From assembly GCA_017963105.1 (NCBI GenBank), contig JAGCTY010000151.1, forward strand, positions 1 to 46,446: DNA of 46,446 nucleotides, given 5' to 3'. Shown here piece after piece: positions 6,402 to 13,695 of this stretch (within the stretch, counting starts at the first letter, position 1; every line of letters starts with the position of its first letter). The position numbers and the translations under genes were made by a program. Origin of the DNA: Lentisphaeria bacterium. Lineage in GTDB: Bacteria; Verrucomicrobiota; Lentisphaeria; Victivallales; UBA1829. The notes under the pieces were generated by a model. That model was not told the DNA's origin and ran no database searches. It saw only the letters and a list, made by a program, of their open reading frames with translations.

Positions 6402-8100
6402 CCTGTCCGAAAGCGAGGAACTCGAAGCCCTCGCGTCGAGTTATGCGCGCGGACGCCGCGACCCGAGCGGCGATCCGCAGTTCTGGCGCGACTTCAACGC
6501 CTGTTATCTGAACCAGACCCGGCCGGACATCACGGAGGCGCGCCGTGCCGCTGTGGCGGCGCTGCTGAAACGCGATCCGAATGCCGTCCCGCCGTCGATC
6601 AGCCAGGTCCGGTACTATGTCAAACATCTGCCGCTGGACCTCGTGATCCTGGGCCGGGAAGGCGACGTCGCATGGGAAGCCACCAGCGACTACATCACCC
6701 GCGACTGGAGCCAGCTCATGCCCGGGGAATGCCTCATCGGCGACAGCCGCACGTTCGACACGCGCGTCTGCTGGCAGGACGAAGACGGCGAATGGAAGAA
6801 GGAGCGCCCGACCGTGGTCATGCTGATGGACGCCCGCACCTGGTACCCGGCGTCCTGGATCATCACGGTCAAGCCCGTCAATCACGAGGTCATCATGCGC
6901 TGTCTCGCGCAGTACTGCGTCCGCAACGGCGGGATGCCCCCCGCGCTGTGCTACTTCGACAACGGCGGCGACTACTGCAAGACCGGGTTTTCGACGCCGT
7001 TCGAGGTCGGCGGGACAAAGCACAGCGTTTTCGCCGAGCTCGGGATCGGGCTCGTCAATTCCATCCCGTACCGCGCACGGGCGAAGACCGTGGAACGTTT
7101 CTTCCGGGACATGATGAAGACTTACGACAAGTGGTTCCCGGATTACCTGGGCAGCCACCCGGAGGAACGCCCGGACGCCGCCGCGTATTTCGACCGCCCG
7201 GAGCACGTGAAGGAACTCCCGACGCTGGAATGCTTCACCCGGCTTTTCGACCTCTGGACGAAGGAATATGTCACGCGCGGCAAGGAAGGCAGGATCCACG
7301 GCGGGAAGTCGCCGGACGCGCTCTGGCGGACGCTTCCGCATCACAAGGGGCGCACGTTCAGCGACGCGGAGCTCGCGTTCGCGTTCCTGCTCCCCGTGGC
7401 CTCGCGCAAGGTCGGACGCGGCCCCTCGGTCGAATTCAACCGGCGGCACTATTTCTGCGACGCCGTCCGGTACGGCGAAACCGTGCTGGTCAAGGCGAAT
7501 TTATGGGATCCCGACATGGTGCTGCTCTGCCGGGAGGACGGCACTGCCGTCGGCATCGCACGCACGCGGGACGCCGTCCGGGCGATCGCGGGCGACAACG
7601 CAAGGCAGCGCGAACTTCTGGAAGAACGCCTCGCGCGCCAGGCGCGCCTGCGCCGGGAAAGCCGGGAGATGCTGGACGAACTGACCGGCGGCAGGTACGG
7701 GATATCGATGATCGAATTCATGCTGACGCTCGGGACAGACGCACGGTTCGCCGTGCGCGGCCGGATATCGACCGTCAAGGGCAAATCCCACGTCTACAAA
7801 CGCATCGCCCCGGCCGAGGACGTCCTTTCAACGCCGCCCGACGCCGCCCTGCCTCCCGTACAGGAAGCGGAGCCGTCCCCCGTGTCCGAGCGTGAGCCGG
7901 ACACACAAAGTGTGAGAACGCCGTGCGCGGCTCCGCTCGCGCACGGGGATGCGGTGTTCGATTTCAGCGCTGCGGACAACGACGATCCGGAGCCGCCGGA
8001 CCTGATGCTGGAGCTTGACGACATCGCCGGAGCGGAATCGGACGTTTCCGCCGAGGAACTGGCGGAGCTGCATGCCCTTCTGACGGCGGACGAGAACTGA
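5947..8100 (+). CDS. Mu-type DDE transposase (MuA family)
   Basis: A 717-residue protein; Mu A has 663. Residues 1-65 are a Pro-rich, likely disordered leader with PDLRKPIVNPTAPQ at 18-31 and again at 44-57. Residues 187-239 form a DNA-binding subdomain. The RNase H-like catalytic core shows the DDE triad as D266 (ECLIGD), D338 (CYFDNG) and E383 (KTVERFF), close to D269, D336 and E392 of MuA. A beta-barrel-like segment and a Pro/Glu-rich tail follow; in Mu the tail contacts MuB. AAGGAG at 5933-5938 supports the start. It should catalyse strand transfer at the element ends. The MuB-like ATPase is 37 bp downstream. All three catalytic residues are present, so it may be active. Confidence 0.93.
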   Translation: MKIKIPPAAPPLPHATPPDLRKPIVNPTAPQTPQLPHATEETEPDLRKPIVNPTAPQLPHAAETLPSMMKLPADVRAEAAERLEFIRLVNRIKASDATMTTPDACIRAAVNHADRFPILLRGGHGNRSQLTYNNYRNWTSRLKEYRAAVKHSLSESEELEALASSYARGRRDPSGDPQFWRDFNACYLNQTRPDITEARRAAVAALLKRDPNAVPPSISQVRYYVKHLPLDLVILGREGDVAWEATSDYITRDWSQLMPGECLIGDSRTFDTRVCWQDEDGEWKKERPTVVMLMDARTWYPASWIITVKPVNHEVIMRCLAQYCVRNGGMPPALCYFDNGGDYCKTGFSTPFEVGGTKHSVFAELGIGLVNSIPYRARAKTVERFFRDMMKTYDKWFPDYLGSHPEERPDAAAYFDRPEHVKELPTLECFTRLFDLWTKEYVTRGKEGRIHGGKSPDALWRTLPHHKGRTFSDAELAFAFLLPVASRKVGRGPSVEFNRRHYFCDAVRYGETVLVKANLWDPDMVLLCREDGTAVGIARTRDAVRAIAGDNARQRELLEERLARQARLRRESREMLDELTGGRYGISMIEFMLTLGTDARFAVRGRISTVKGKSHVYKRIAPAEDVLSTPPDAALPPVQEAEPSPVSEREPDTQSVRTPCAAPLAHGDAVFDFSAADNDDPEPPDLMLELDDIAGAESDVSAEELAELHALLTADEN
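5998..6118 (+). repeat. Duplicated segment at the 5' end of the transposase gene
   Basis: About 40 bp starting at 5998 is repeated at 6078, followed by another near-copy (GCCGCAxCTGCCGCATGC) after each. It encodes PDLRKPIVNPTAPQ twice in the transposase frame and GFAQTDRQSDGA twice in the overlapping upstream frame. Confidence 0.85.
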
Positions 8101-8137
8101 AACCACCCCTCAATCTATCAAACCAAGGAGAGAAACG

Positions 8138-8923
8138 ATGGAACAAATACACGAAACCGACCGCATCGTGGAGACCTGCGTGGTACGGAACATCCGCGAC
8201 GGCCTCAACTACGCCCGGATGCACCACACGATGATCCGGATCACGGGGCAGACCGGCCGCGGGAAGACGTTCGCGGCGGCCGACTGGGCCGCCCGGGACA
8301 AAAACGCCGTCTACGTCCGCATCCCGGCGGGCTGCACGCGGACCATGCTGCTGAAGCTGATCGCGCGGAGCTTCGGATACACCGGGACGCGCTTCACCGG
8401 GCCCGCCCTGGCGGACGCCGTCCTCCGGGGCGAAATGCTGACGGAGAAAAACCTGCTGATCCTGGACGAGGCCGGCCATCTGATGCCGCGCGGATCGCGC
8501 TCGAGTACCCTGCCGCTTGAGCTGGTCCGGGACATCTACGACGTCTGCGGCTGCGCCGTCGCCCTGATCTTCACCGACGTCTATATCCAGGACATGGAAA
8601 CCGGCTACTGGAAAGACTTCCTGGAGCAGTTCCGCGGACGCATCACCTTCCGCGTCGACATCCCCGCCAGGATATTCCGCGAGGAGGTTGAGCAGATCGT
8701 CGCGTCGTTCGTCCCGAACCCCGGCCAGACGCTGGTGGACATGGCGTGGGAATCGGTGTCGGACCCGAAGCGGAAAGACGGAAATTTGCGCAGACTGTTT
8801 GAAAATCTGAAATGGGCGAAGCAGCTGGCCGGGGCAAAGGGACATGCCCTGGGCGCGGACGATCTGAAGGTCGTCTTCGCCTACGTCGAGGACGGCGGAC
8901 GCTGGCCGAAAGGGGGCAGATGA
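8138..8923 (+). CDS. MuB-like AAA ATPase, transposition target selector
   Basis: A 261-residue AAA ATPase; Mu B has 312. Walker A is GQTGRGKT (residues 37-44) and Walker B is LLILDE (106-111), followed by AGH. The C-terminal part is a helical bundle (VEQIVASFVPNPGQTLVDMAW) suited to DNA or transposase contact. MuB binds target DNA as an ATP-dependent filament and activates MuA. The gene order transposase then ATPase matches Mu. AAGGAG lies just upstream of 8138, and the stop overlaps the next ATG (8920-8923). It lacks the long N-terminal HTH region of MuB, so it is closer to the shorter B proteins of other Mu-like phages. Confidence 0.9.
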   Translation: MEQIHETDRIVETCVVRNIRDGLNYARMHHTMIRITGQTGRGKTFAAADWAARDKNAVYVRIPAGCTRTMLLKLIARSFGYTGTRFTGPALADAVLRGEMLTEKNLLILDEAGHLMPRGSRSSTLPLELVRDIYDVCGCAVALIFTDVYIQDMETGYWKDFLEQFRGRITFRVDIPARIFREEVEQIVASFVPNPGQTLVDMAWESVSDPKRKDGNLRRLFENLKWAKQLAGAKGHALGADDLKVVFAYVEDGGRWPKGGR

Positions 8924-9495
8924 TGAAGGAGATCGGAATCTATCTCTCGGGATCGATCACCCACGACCCCGACTTTGAAAGGAAGTTCGCGCTGGCCGAA
9001 CGGATCATCCGCGCGGAAGCGGTCCCGGAGGCCCTTATCTTCAACCCGGCGGCAAACCAGAACCTGCCGGCCGAGGGAAAAACCGACGAGGAACTGTGGG
9101 CGGATTACCTGGTCCGCGACCTCTTCATGCTGATGACGATCCGGAACCGGTTCCGCGACGCGCTCCTCGTGTCGCTGCCAGGCCGCCAGGCGTCGAAGGG
9201 CGCAAGTCTGGAGCGCGCGTTCGCGAGCCGGATCGGGTTCCGCCTCATGGACATCCGGGAGATCTTCCCGGACTGGGAAAAGCGGCTTGCCGCGGAGAAA
9301 GAAAACTGCGGCTCGTGCCGGCACGGAAAGGTCTACGACGGAAGCTGCAGAGCGTCGGTCGTCTGCCCCTTCCGGCAGAAGGACGGCAGGCTCGAACCCA
9401 TGTTCTGCGCTCTGGGCGACGAAACCATGCTTGAAGCGCTGCGGCACCCGGAAACACCCTGTCCGCAGTTCGGACCGAAAGGGGTGCAGCCATGA
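8920..9495 (+). CDS. DUF4406-like protein with Cys-rich tail
   Basis: The protein has 191 residues from the ATG at 8920 (a second ATG follows directly). The N-terminal 115 residues follow the DUF4406 pattern: IYLSGSITHD, then F and an AE-containing helix, NPAANQNLP, and LVSLPG followed by SKGASLERAFA. This Rossmann-like fold is related to nucleoside 2-deoxyribosyltransferases and is common in phages. Residues 120-190 add a Cys-rich module with at least five Cys (CGSC, CRAS, VCPF, CPQF) that could bind metal. It is coupled by ATGA overlaps to the ATPase before and the kinase after it. A nucleotide-processing role is inferred, with the substrate unknown. Confidence 0.7.
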   Translation: MMKEIGIYLSGSITHDPDFERKFALAERIIRAEAVPEALIFNPAANQNLPAEGKTDEELWADYLVRDLFMLMTIRNRFRDALLVSLPGRQASKGASLERAFASRIGFRLMDIREIFPDWEKRLAAEKENCGSCRHGKVYDGSCRASVVCPFRQKDGRLEPMFCALGDETMLEALRHPETPCPQFGPKGVQP

Positions 9496-9953
9496 TCATC
9501 ACCATCATCCGGGGCCTGCCGGGCAGCGGTAAAAGCACGTTCGCCCGCGAGCTTTCAAAAAAGAGCGGCGCGATCCTGATCGAGCCGGACATGTTCCTGA
9601 CGTCAGACACGAAGTATCAATACGACGAAAACCGGTATTTCAAGGCCAAGTGGCTTGCCCGTCAGATGATGACTGCTCTCGCCTGCTCGGAATTGTCTCC
9701 CGATATCATCTATGCGGATGTGCTGCCGAGGCGGCAGGACGTAGATGATCTTCTCCGGTATGTGGCAGGGGGAAACCCCGGAATTCGGTTCGGCGTCTTC
9801 GATACCCCGCTCATCTCAAAGGAGCAGAGTATGAAACGCAACATTCACCATGTGCGCCCGGAAGACCTTGACCGGATGATCCGGGACTGGGAATCCTATG
9901 ATCTCCCGCCCGGCAAACTGCGTTATGTCTTCCCCGAGGAAGAGATGTTATGA
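9492..9953 (+). CDS. P-loop kinase (AAA_33 / polynucleotide-kinase-like)
   Basis: A 153-residue protein opening directly with a P-loop, RGLPGSGKSTFAREL (Walker A at about 8-15), and then IEPDMFL, where an Asp follows the second strand as in zeta-toxin and polynucleotide-kinase folds. The C-terminal HHVRPEDLDRMIRDWE also resembles this family. It probably phosphorylates a nucleotide or nucleic-acid 5' end; the substrate is unknown. It overlaps both neighbours by ATGA, so it is translated together with the DUF4406 protein and GemA. The pair with the DUF4406 protein suggests a common nucleotide pathway. Confidence 0.75.
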   Translation: MIITIIRGLPGSGKSTFARELSKKSGAILIEPDMFLTSDTKYQYDENRYFKAKWLARQMMTALACSELSPDIIYADVLPRRQDVDDLLRYVAGGNPGIRFGVFDTPLISKEQSMKRNIHHVRPEDLDRMIRDWESYDLPPGKLRYVFPEEEML

Positions 9954-10408
9954 AACACCAGCGGAATTATGGCAGAATCCACATCCTGGCAAAGCAGGCC
10001 GGACTGACCGCGGAAGAGTACCGGTCCTTCCTGGCAAACTTCGGCGTCCAGTCGTCGACCGAGCTGACAGAGGACGACTACAGGCAAGCGTGCGCTACGC
10101 TTGAGGGCATGATAAAGGATTCCCGGGTCCGCGAGTACCGGAAGCGCGACGAAGGGCGCGTCAAAACGCCCCAGGAGCGGTATTTCTGGCATCTGTGGTA
10201 CGAGCTCAAGGGTTATCTTCCCCAGGGCGACCGGACGGCGGAATACCTGGCCGGGTTCGCCGGGCGTGTCCTCCGGAGATTCATCGGCCTGGACAAAGGG
10301 CATTTCGACTTTGAAAACCTCGAGTATGTCGAGCAGCGCAAACTGATCGAAGCCCTGAAACAGCGCCTCGATTACGAAGAGGACAGACTGGCGGCAGTGC
10401 CGTTCTGA
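9950..10408 (+). CDS. gemA: GemA / Mu gp16-like regulatory protein
   Basis: A 152-residue protein with the gp16 (DUF1018) opening: a basic N-terminus, then IHILAKQAGLTAEEYRSFLA and a following TELTEDDYRQACATLE. In Mu this early-region protein (GemA) affects host DNA supercoiling and gene expression, and it marks the end of the early genes. A central Lys/Arg segment and RFIGLDKGHFDFENLEYVEQ match the longer forms of the family. It overlaps the kinase gene by ATGA. Here, unlike in Mu, no Mor-like activator or virion operon follows. Confidence 0.85.
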   Translation: MKHQRNYGRIHILAKQAGLTAEEYRSFLANFGVQSSTELTEDDYRQACATLEGMIKDSRVREYRKRDEGRVKTPQERYFWHLWYELKGYLPQGDRTAEYLAGFAGRVLRRFIGLDKGHFDFENLEYVEQRKLIEALKQRLDYEEDRLAAVPF

Positions 10409-10419
10409 GGAGAAAACAA

Positions 10420-10677
10420 ATGATTTTCGGTGAGATGAAATACTCTATTGCGCTGTCTGACATCAATAAGATATATGCGGCCCTTGATGCCATACGCAGG
10501 GACCCCGCGTCCGGACTTGTCAAGAAAGCAATCATCAAATATGAGGATGGCTCTTATACACTGGAGATAAAGGTCCTCATACCGCCGCAAGTGGCGATTG
10601 ATTCCATCGTGAGGATGTTTCCGAGTGTGGAACAAGCGCTGTATCCCCTGTCCTGGAAGGAGGAAACCAAGCCATGA
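10420..10677 (+). CDS. Unknown small protein
   Basis: An 85-residue protein from the ATG at 10420, with GAGGAG ahead of it. Its middle reads as beta strands around KKAIIKYEDGSYTLEIKVLIPPQVAIDSIVRMF. No family is recognised. Base composition is more AT-rich than the transposase genes. The stop overlaps the ATG of a tiny hydrophobic peptide (10674-10677). Confidence 0.6.
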   Translation: MIFGEMKYSIALSDINKIYAALDAIRRDPASGLVKKAIIKYEDGSYTLEIKVLIPPQVAIDSIVRMFPSVEQALYPLSWKEETKP

Positions 10678-10754
10678 TGACTATCATCAACATCCTGATC
10701 GGGATCGCCTACGCGGCGATCATCGTGGACGCCCTCAAAAACGGAGGTAAATGA
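10674..10754 (+). CDS. Tiny hydrophobic peptide 1 (26 aa)
   Basis: It reads MMTIINILIGIAYAAIIVDA followed by LKNGGK, a single potential membrane helix with a short basic tail. The start overlaps the preceding stop (ATGA), and AAGGAGG lies about 10 bp upstream. It ends with an ATGATG shared with the next peptide. Confidence 0.5.
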   Translation: MMTIINILIGIAYAAIIVDALKNGGK

Positions 10755-10825
10755 TGGTCTACTTCACAGCCGCCCTGATTCTGATCGGCACGGTCGTCCG
10801 TGTGATCCTGGACTCCAGATATTGA
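10751..10825 (+). CDS. Tiny hydrophobic peptide 2 (24 aa)
   Basis: It begins MMVYFTAALILIGTVVRVIL and ends DSRY. CGGAGG lies 7 bp upstream, inside the end of peptide 1, and the starts and stops interlock at 10751-10754. It would form one membrane helix. Two such peptides in tandem suggest a membrane-active pair (holin-like or exclusion), but this is inference. Confidence 0.5.
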   Translation: MMVYFTAALILIGTVVRVILDSRY

Positions 10826-10836
10826 AAGGAAACGGA

Positions 10837-11010
10837 ATGTTCGCCAATCAACTCATTATCCTGATTTACGCTACGAGGGATGTCCGGGCCGCCCTGGGCT
10901 GCGAGGCCCATTGCGGCAACTGCCCGTTTGAGGGCCTGAACGAAACCTGCCCCGGGCGCGTGCTGCAGAAGTACATCGACGACGCAAAGAAAAGAATCGA
11001 AGAAGGCTGA
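10837..11010 (+). CDS. Small Cys-rich protein
   Basis: The protein has 57 residues from the ATG at 10837, preceded by AAAGGA. A TTG at 10822 would add five residues. It has a hydrophobic start (FANQLIILIYATRD), then four Cys arranged C-x3-C-x2-C-x9-C (CEAHCGNCPFEGLNETC), which may bind zinc or an Fe-S cluster. A basic helix closes it (YIDDAKKRIEE). The family is unknown. Confidence 0.55.
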   Translation: MFANQLIILIYATRDVRAALGCEAHCGNCPFEGLNETCPGRVLQKYIDDAKKRIEEG

Positions 11011-11075
11011 CCCCGCCGGACCATCGATCATCGAAGGAGATGCAATGTCGCCCTGACAGGAACTAAAACACATCA

Positions 11076-11234
11076 ATGTTGAAAAGAGCGGGAGAGAAGC
11101 GGTCTGGCAGGACCAACCTCTCCCCGGACACGATATGGCAGATCGTGCGCCGTTTTACCGCCCAAGTTGAGCATAACAATATACACGGTAAAATGACGCT
11201 TGACAAGCCGTATCGTGTCCTTTTTTTATGGTAA
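11076..11234 (+). CDS. Doubtful 52-aa basic ORF
   Basis: An ATG at 11076 opens 52 codons of a basic peptide (starting MLKRAGEKRSGRTNLSPDTI). There is no good ribosome-binding site nearby. It fills an otherwise empty 249 bp between the Cys-rich gene and the methyltransferase. It could equally be untranslated leader. TTGACA at 11200-11205 inside it may be a -35 box for the methyltransferase, with TTTTAT at 11224-11229 as a poor -10. Confidence 0.25.
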   Translation: MLKRAGEKRSGRTNLSPDTIWQIVRRFTAQVEHNNIHGKMTLDKPYRVLFLW

Positions 11235-11259
11235 GAAACCAAAAACAGAAAGGGAAAGA

Positions 11260-12003
11260 GTGAAACCTTATTATGAAACCGGAGGCGTCACGCTGTACTG
11301 CGGAGACTGCCGGGACGTGATCCCGGCGCTGGACGCTTCCGGCATCGAACTGATGATCGCGGACCCGCCGTATTCGCGGGTGCGCGACGACGCCTGGGAC
11401 CGGATCACTCCGGACGATTTGATCCAACTTCTGGACGAAGTTATCATGTCCGCGGGGAAACGGATGAAGACGAACAGCTCGGCCTACTTCTTCTGCTGGC
11501 CGCCGTTTTCCGACCGCCTGACGGGGCTTCTGCGGCGGCGGGCGGGCTTCCTGGGGCATCTGGTATGGGCGAAAAGGCTGGCAGGCGGCGCGCCGACGGG
11601 CTTCGCGGCCAGGCAGAATGTCCGGGTGCTGCGGAAGTATTTCACGGAAACGGAGCGCATCCTCTTCGCGGAGATCAACCCGCGTCCGGACCGGGCGTCG
11701 TATCCGAGGCGGACATTCCACGCGATGAAAAGCCGGTACACGGATTTATGGTATTATCCGCCCGTGGGAAGCGCCAGCCGGCTGCGCATCCACAACTGCC
11801 AGAAACCGCTGGGGCTCCTGGCGGACATGATCACGATCAGCAGCGAGCCCGGGTCGGTCATCCTGGACCCGTTCGCGGGGTCGTGCGCGTCCGGGATCGC
11901 GGCGGTCCAGACGGGCCGACGGGCGATCCTCGTCGAGCGCGAGGAATCGTACTGCGAGAAGGGCGCCGCATGGCTGGAGTCGTTCGTCAGGGGCCGGGCA
12001 TGA
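11260..12003 (+). CDS. DNA N6-adenine/N4-cytosine methyltransferase, beta class
   Basis: The protein has 247 residues from a GTG at 11260, with AGGGAAAG just upstream. This start gives the usual phage-methylase opening (KPYY, then VTLYCGDCRDV). Catalytic motif IV is DPPY (residues 35-38) and the AdoMet-binding motif I (DPFAGSCASG) lies near the C-terminus. This IV-before-I order defines the beta class. TT-rich loops around SAYFFCWPP and RTFHAMKSRYTD would form the target-recognition part. It methylates phage DNA, either for protection from host restriction or for regulation. No cognate endonuclease is seen. Motif I has Cys-Ala where Gly-Thr is common, but the Gly frame is intact. Confidence 0.88.
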   Translation: MKPYYETGGVTLYCGDCRDVIPALDASGIELMIADPPYSRVRDDAWDRITPDDLIQLLDEVIMSAGKRMKTNSSAYFFCWPPFSDRLTGLLRRRAGFLGHLVWAKRLAGGAPTGFAARQNVRVLRKYFTETERILFAEINPRPDRASYPRRTFHAMKSRYTDLWYYPPVGSASRLRIHNCQKPLGLLADMITISSEPGSVILDPFAGSCASGIAAVQTGRRAILVEREESYCEKGAAWLESFVRGRA

Positions 12004-12133
12004 ACAGGGAAAGGAGGGGAGCCGATGAAGACGTAGCATGAGAACCGCCGGGAAAACGACCGAAACGGAAACAAACAACCCCCGGCCGGACACAGGGAAC
12101 CCCGGCCGGGTCAAAAACAGGAAAGGAAAAGGA

Positions 12134-12955
12134 ATGTATGTCCTGGAATTATTTGCCGGAGCTGGCGGAGGCATTCTCGGCCACCTGCTTCTCGGCCATA
12201 CCATCGTGGGAGCAGTGGAGATCGGCGGAGCTTGCCGCACTCTTCTGCTGGAGAGACAGAGAGATTTCACCCTGCCGCTCTTCCCCGTGTGGGACGACGT
12301 GCGGACGTTCCGCGCGGACAACGGGGAATGCTCGGATTACGTGGACTGGCTGCGGAGCATCCGCGGGGATTTATGCGTCGCCGGAGGATTTCCTTGCCAG
12401 AATGTCAGCTGCAGCGGACCGGGTGGCGGGGTCAACGGGGAAAAAAGCGGGCTGTGGCGCGAAATGGCGCGGATCGTGGGAGAAATCGAACCGGCGGCCG
12501 TCTTCGCCGAAAACTCGCCGCTGCTGTCGTCAAGAGGGCTCGACATCGTGCTACAGGACCTTGCCTCGATGGGGTATGATGCGCGATGGTGTACTCTCGG
12601 CGGCGGACATCTCGGATATCCGACCAAAAGAGACCGCATCTGGATACTGGGGGAGCATCACCGTGACCATGGGCGGGTGTTTGACACCGGGCAGCAGCCC
12701 CGATGCGATTATGCGCAGCTCCTATGGCGCGACGCGGAGCTCGGTCCTCTGGAGGATGCTGACAAAGCTCGGCTGCTGGCCCACGGTCTCGCTTCTGGAG
12801 CGCCTGATGGGGTGGCCGGACGGGTGGAGTCGGCCAGAGCCGTTGGCAACGGTCAAATACCGGCAGTGGCTGCGCTTGCATGGGGCGTGCTGACAGGCGA
12901 CATCAAACAGGCGATGAACGCCGCCGCGGACGAAAAGACGGCGGAAGCCGCCTGA
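12134..12955 (+). CDS. dcm: DNA (cytosine-5) methyltransferase
   Basis: The protein has 273 residues from the ATG at 12134, preceded by AGGAAAAGGA; upstream codons back to 12038 look non-coding. Motif I is LELFAGAGGG, the catalytic PCQ lies in GGFPCQNVSCSGPG, motif VI is ENSP, motif VIII is KRDRIWILG and motif X-like is RAVGNGQIP. All canonical C5 motifs are in order, so it should be active. The target-recognition region between motifs VIII and IX is short, making this a compact phage-type enzyme. It forms a pair with the adenine/N4 methylase 130 bp upstream, without a restriction enzyme. A Mu-like element may use the pair to evade host restriction. Confidence 0.9.
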   Translation: MYVLELFAGAGGGILGHLLLGHTIVGAVEIGGACRTLLLERQRDFTLPLFPVWDDVRTFRADNGECSDYVDWLRSIRGDLCVAGGFPCQNVSCSGPGGGVNGEKSGLWREMARIVGEIEPAAVFAENSPLLSSRGLDIVLQDLASMGYDARWCTLGGGHLGYPTKRDRIWILGEHHRDHGRVFDTGQQPRCDYAQLLWRDAELGPLEDADKARLLAHGLASGAPDGVAGRVESARAVGNGQIPAVAALAWGVLTGDIKQAMNAAADEKTAEAA

Positions 12956-13039
12956 CAAAGGGGATGGACGAAAAAAACAGAAAGGAACCCGTCCGAAAGG
13001 GAGAAACCCCAAAAGAAAGGAAGAAAGGAGGTGTGCGCC

Positions 13040-13066
13040 GGGGCCGGAAGCTCCGGCCTTTTTTTG
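13040..13066 (+). terminator. Intrinsic terminator after the methyltransferases
   Basis: GGCCGGA and TCCGGCC are separated by AGC and followed by seven T. It closes the early/methylase transcription unit. Confidence 0.85.
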
Positions 13067-13355
13067 TCGATGCTCCGCGCCGATGCGGCACACACAGCCG
13101 GGGAAAAGAAAGGTTCGGAGGCCCGGGCTTTCAGTCTGCCGGGAAAAAAGGCAAAAAAAAAGCGCGTCGGATCGGCGCGTTTTTGACGGGCGTTTTTTCG
13201 GCGCTGCGGATGCGGCGTCGTCGCGCCGTCCGGCGGGTGCTCGTGTGCGGACGCGGGCGGACGCGTATATGCGTGAGCACAGTGATGCGGTCGGCGGGCG
13301 TCGTCGCGTTTTGCACGGGATGCACAGGGGTTTCGGCGCGTTTTGCGTAAACTCG

Positions 13356-13389
13356 GGATTGAGCCGGATTGAGCTGGATTGAGTTGGAT
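13356..13389 (+). repeat. Three 10-bp direct repeats
   Basis: GGATTGAGCC, GGATTGAGCT and GGATTGAGTT are consecutive, followed by a partial GGAT. The period of one helical turn fits a row of protein-binding sites just upstream of the palindrome. Confidence 0.75.
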
Positions 13390-13403
13390 CGCCCTGCGTA
13401 AAC

Positions 13404-13431
13404 CTCCTCTCGGGGTATACCCCGGGAGGAG
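13404..13431 (+). promoter_or_regulatory. 28-bp palindrome overlapping the ribosome-binding site
   Basis: The two 14-base arms are complementary throughout, with one G-U pair, centred on GTATAC. The 3' arm contains GGGAGGAG, the ribosome-binding site of the next gene, and the 5' arm contains CTCCTC. In RNA the hairpin would hide the site; in DNA it would be a strong dimer operator. Confidence 0.65.
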
Positions 13432-13446
13432 ATCGCCGCAAAATAC

Positions 13447-13695
13447 GTGTCCGTCAGCCTTTACGGCGGCTGTTTCAGCCTGCGGGTGCTATCCGGCATC
13501 CTGGAAGCCGACGCGGAACGGTATTACGCGGCGGAACTGGCTTTTCTGAAAGACAGACGGCTGATCCATGACCAGGGCGGCGGCATCTGCCGCGTGACGC
13601 GCGAAGGCTTCTTCCGTTACGGGGCGGTCGCCGCGCTGTTCTGGTCGGGGCGGCACCGGCATTTCTATTTAAACGACAAGGAGATGACATCATGA
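13447..13695 (+). CDS. Small wHTH-like protein coupled to the dehydrase gene
   Basis: The protein has 82 residues from a GTG at 13447. The frame is open upstream to 13402 and reads EEIAAKYVSVSLYGGCF, so a start at another codon inside the palindrome is possible. Residues 15-60 (LRVLSGILEADAERYYAAELAFLKDRRLIHDQGGGICRVTREG) have the helix-helix-wing look of a winged HTH. The stop overlaps the ATG of the E1-like dehydrase (13692-13695), so the two form a cassette. It may regulate the cassette through the adjacent repeats. Confidence 0.55.
   Translation: MSVSLYGGCFSLRVLSGILEADAERYYAAELAFLKDRRLIHDQGGGICRVTREGFFRYGAVAALFWSGRHRHFYLNDKEMTS

Larger units (their letters stand above)
12956..13446. other. 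Gene-poor 490-bp stretch with terminator, repeats and palindrome
   Basis: It contains AAAGGAGGTG (about 13024-13033), a near-ideal ribosome-binding site with no gene behind it, then a terminator (13040-13066). A second A/T-flanked imperfect hairpin (13149-13185), a 10-bp tandem repeat (13356-13385) and a 28-bp palindrome (13404-13431) follow. Frames open across it are very Arg-rich and read through the terminator, so I regard them as non-coding. Confidence 0.6.

Noticed and set aside
11200..11260. TTG at 11200 as methyltransferase start
   Set aside because: The GTG at 11260 has AGGGAAAG upstream and gives the normal family N-terminus. The extra 20 residues look like translated leader, and TTGACA there may be a -35 box.
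12964..13350. Arg-rich open frame after the C5 methylase
   Set aside because: It reads straight through a strong intrinsic terminator and A/T-flanked hairpins. Its composition is that of translated GC-rich spacer, and no ribosome-binding site fits its start.
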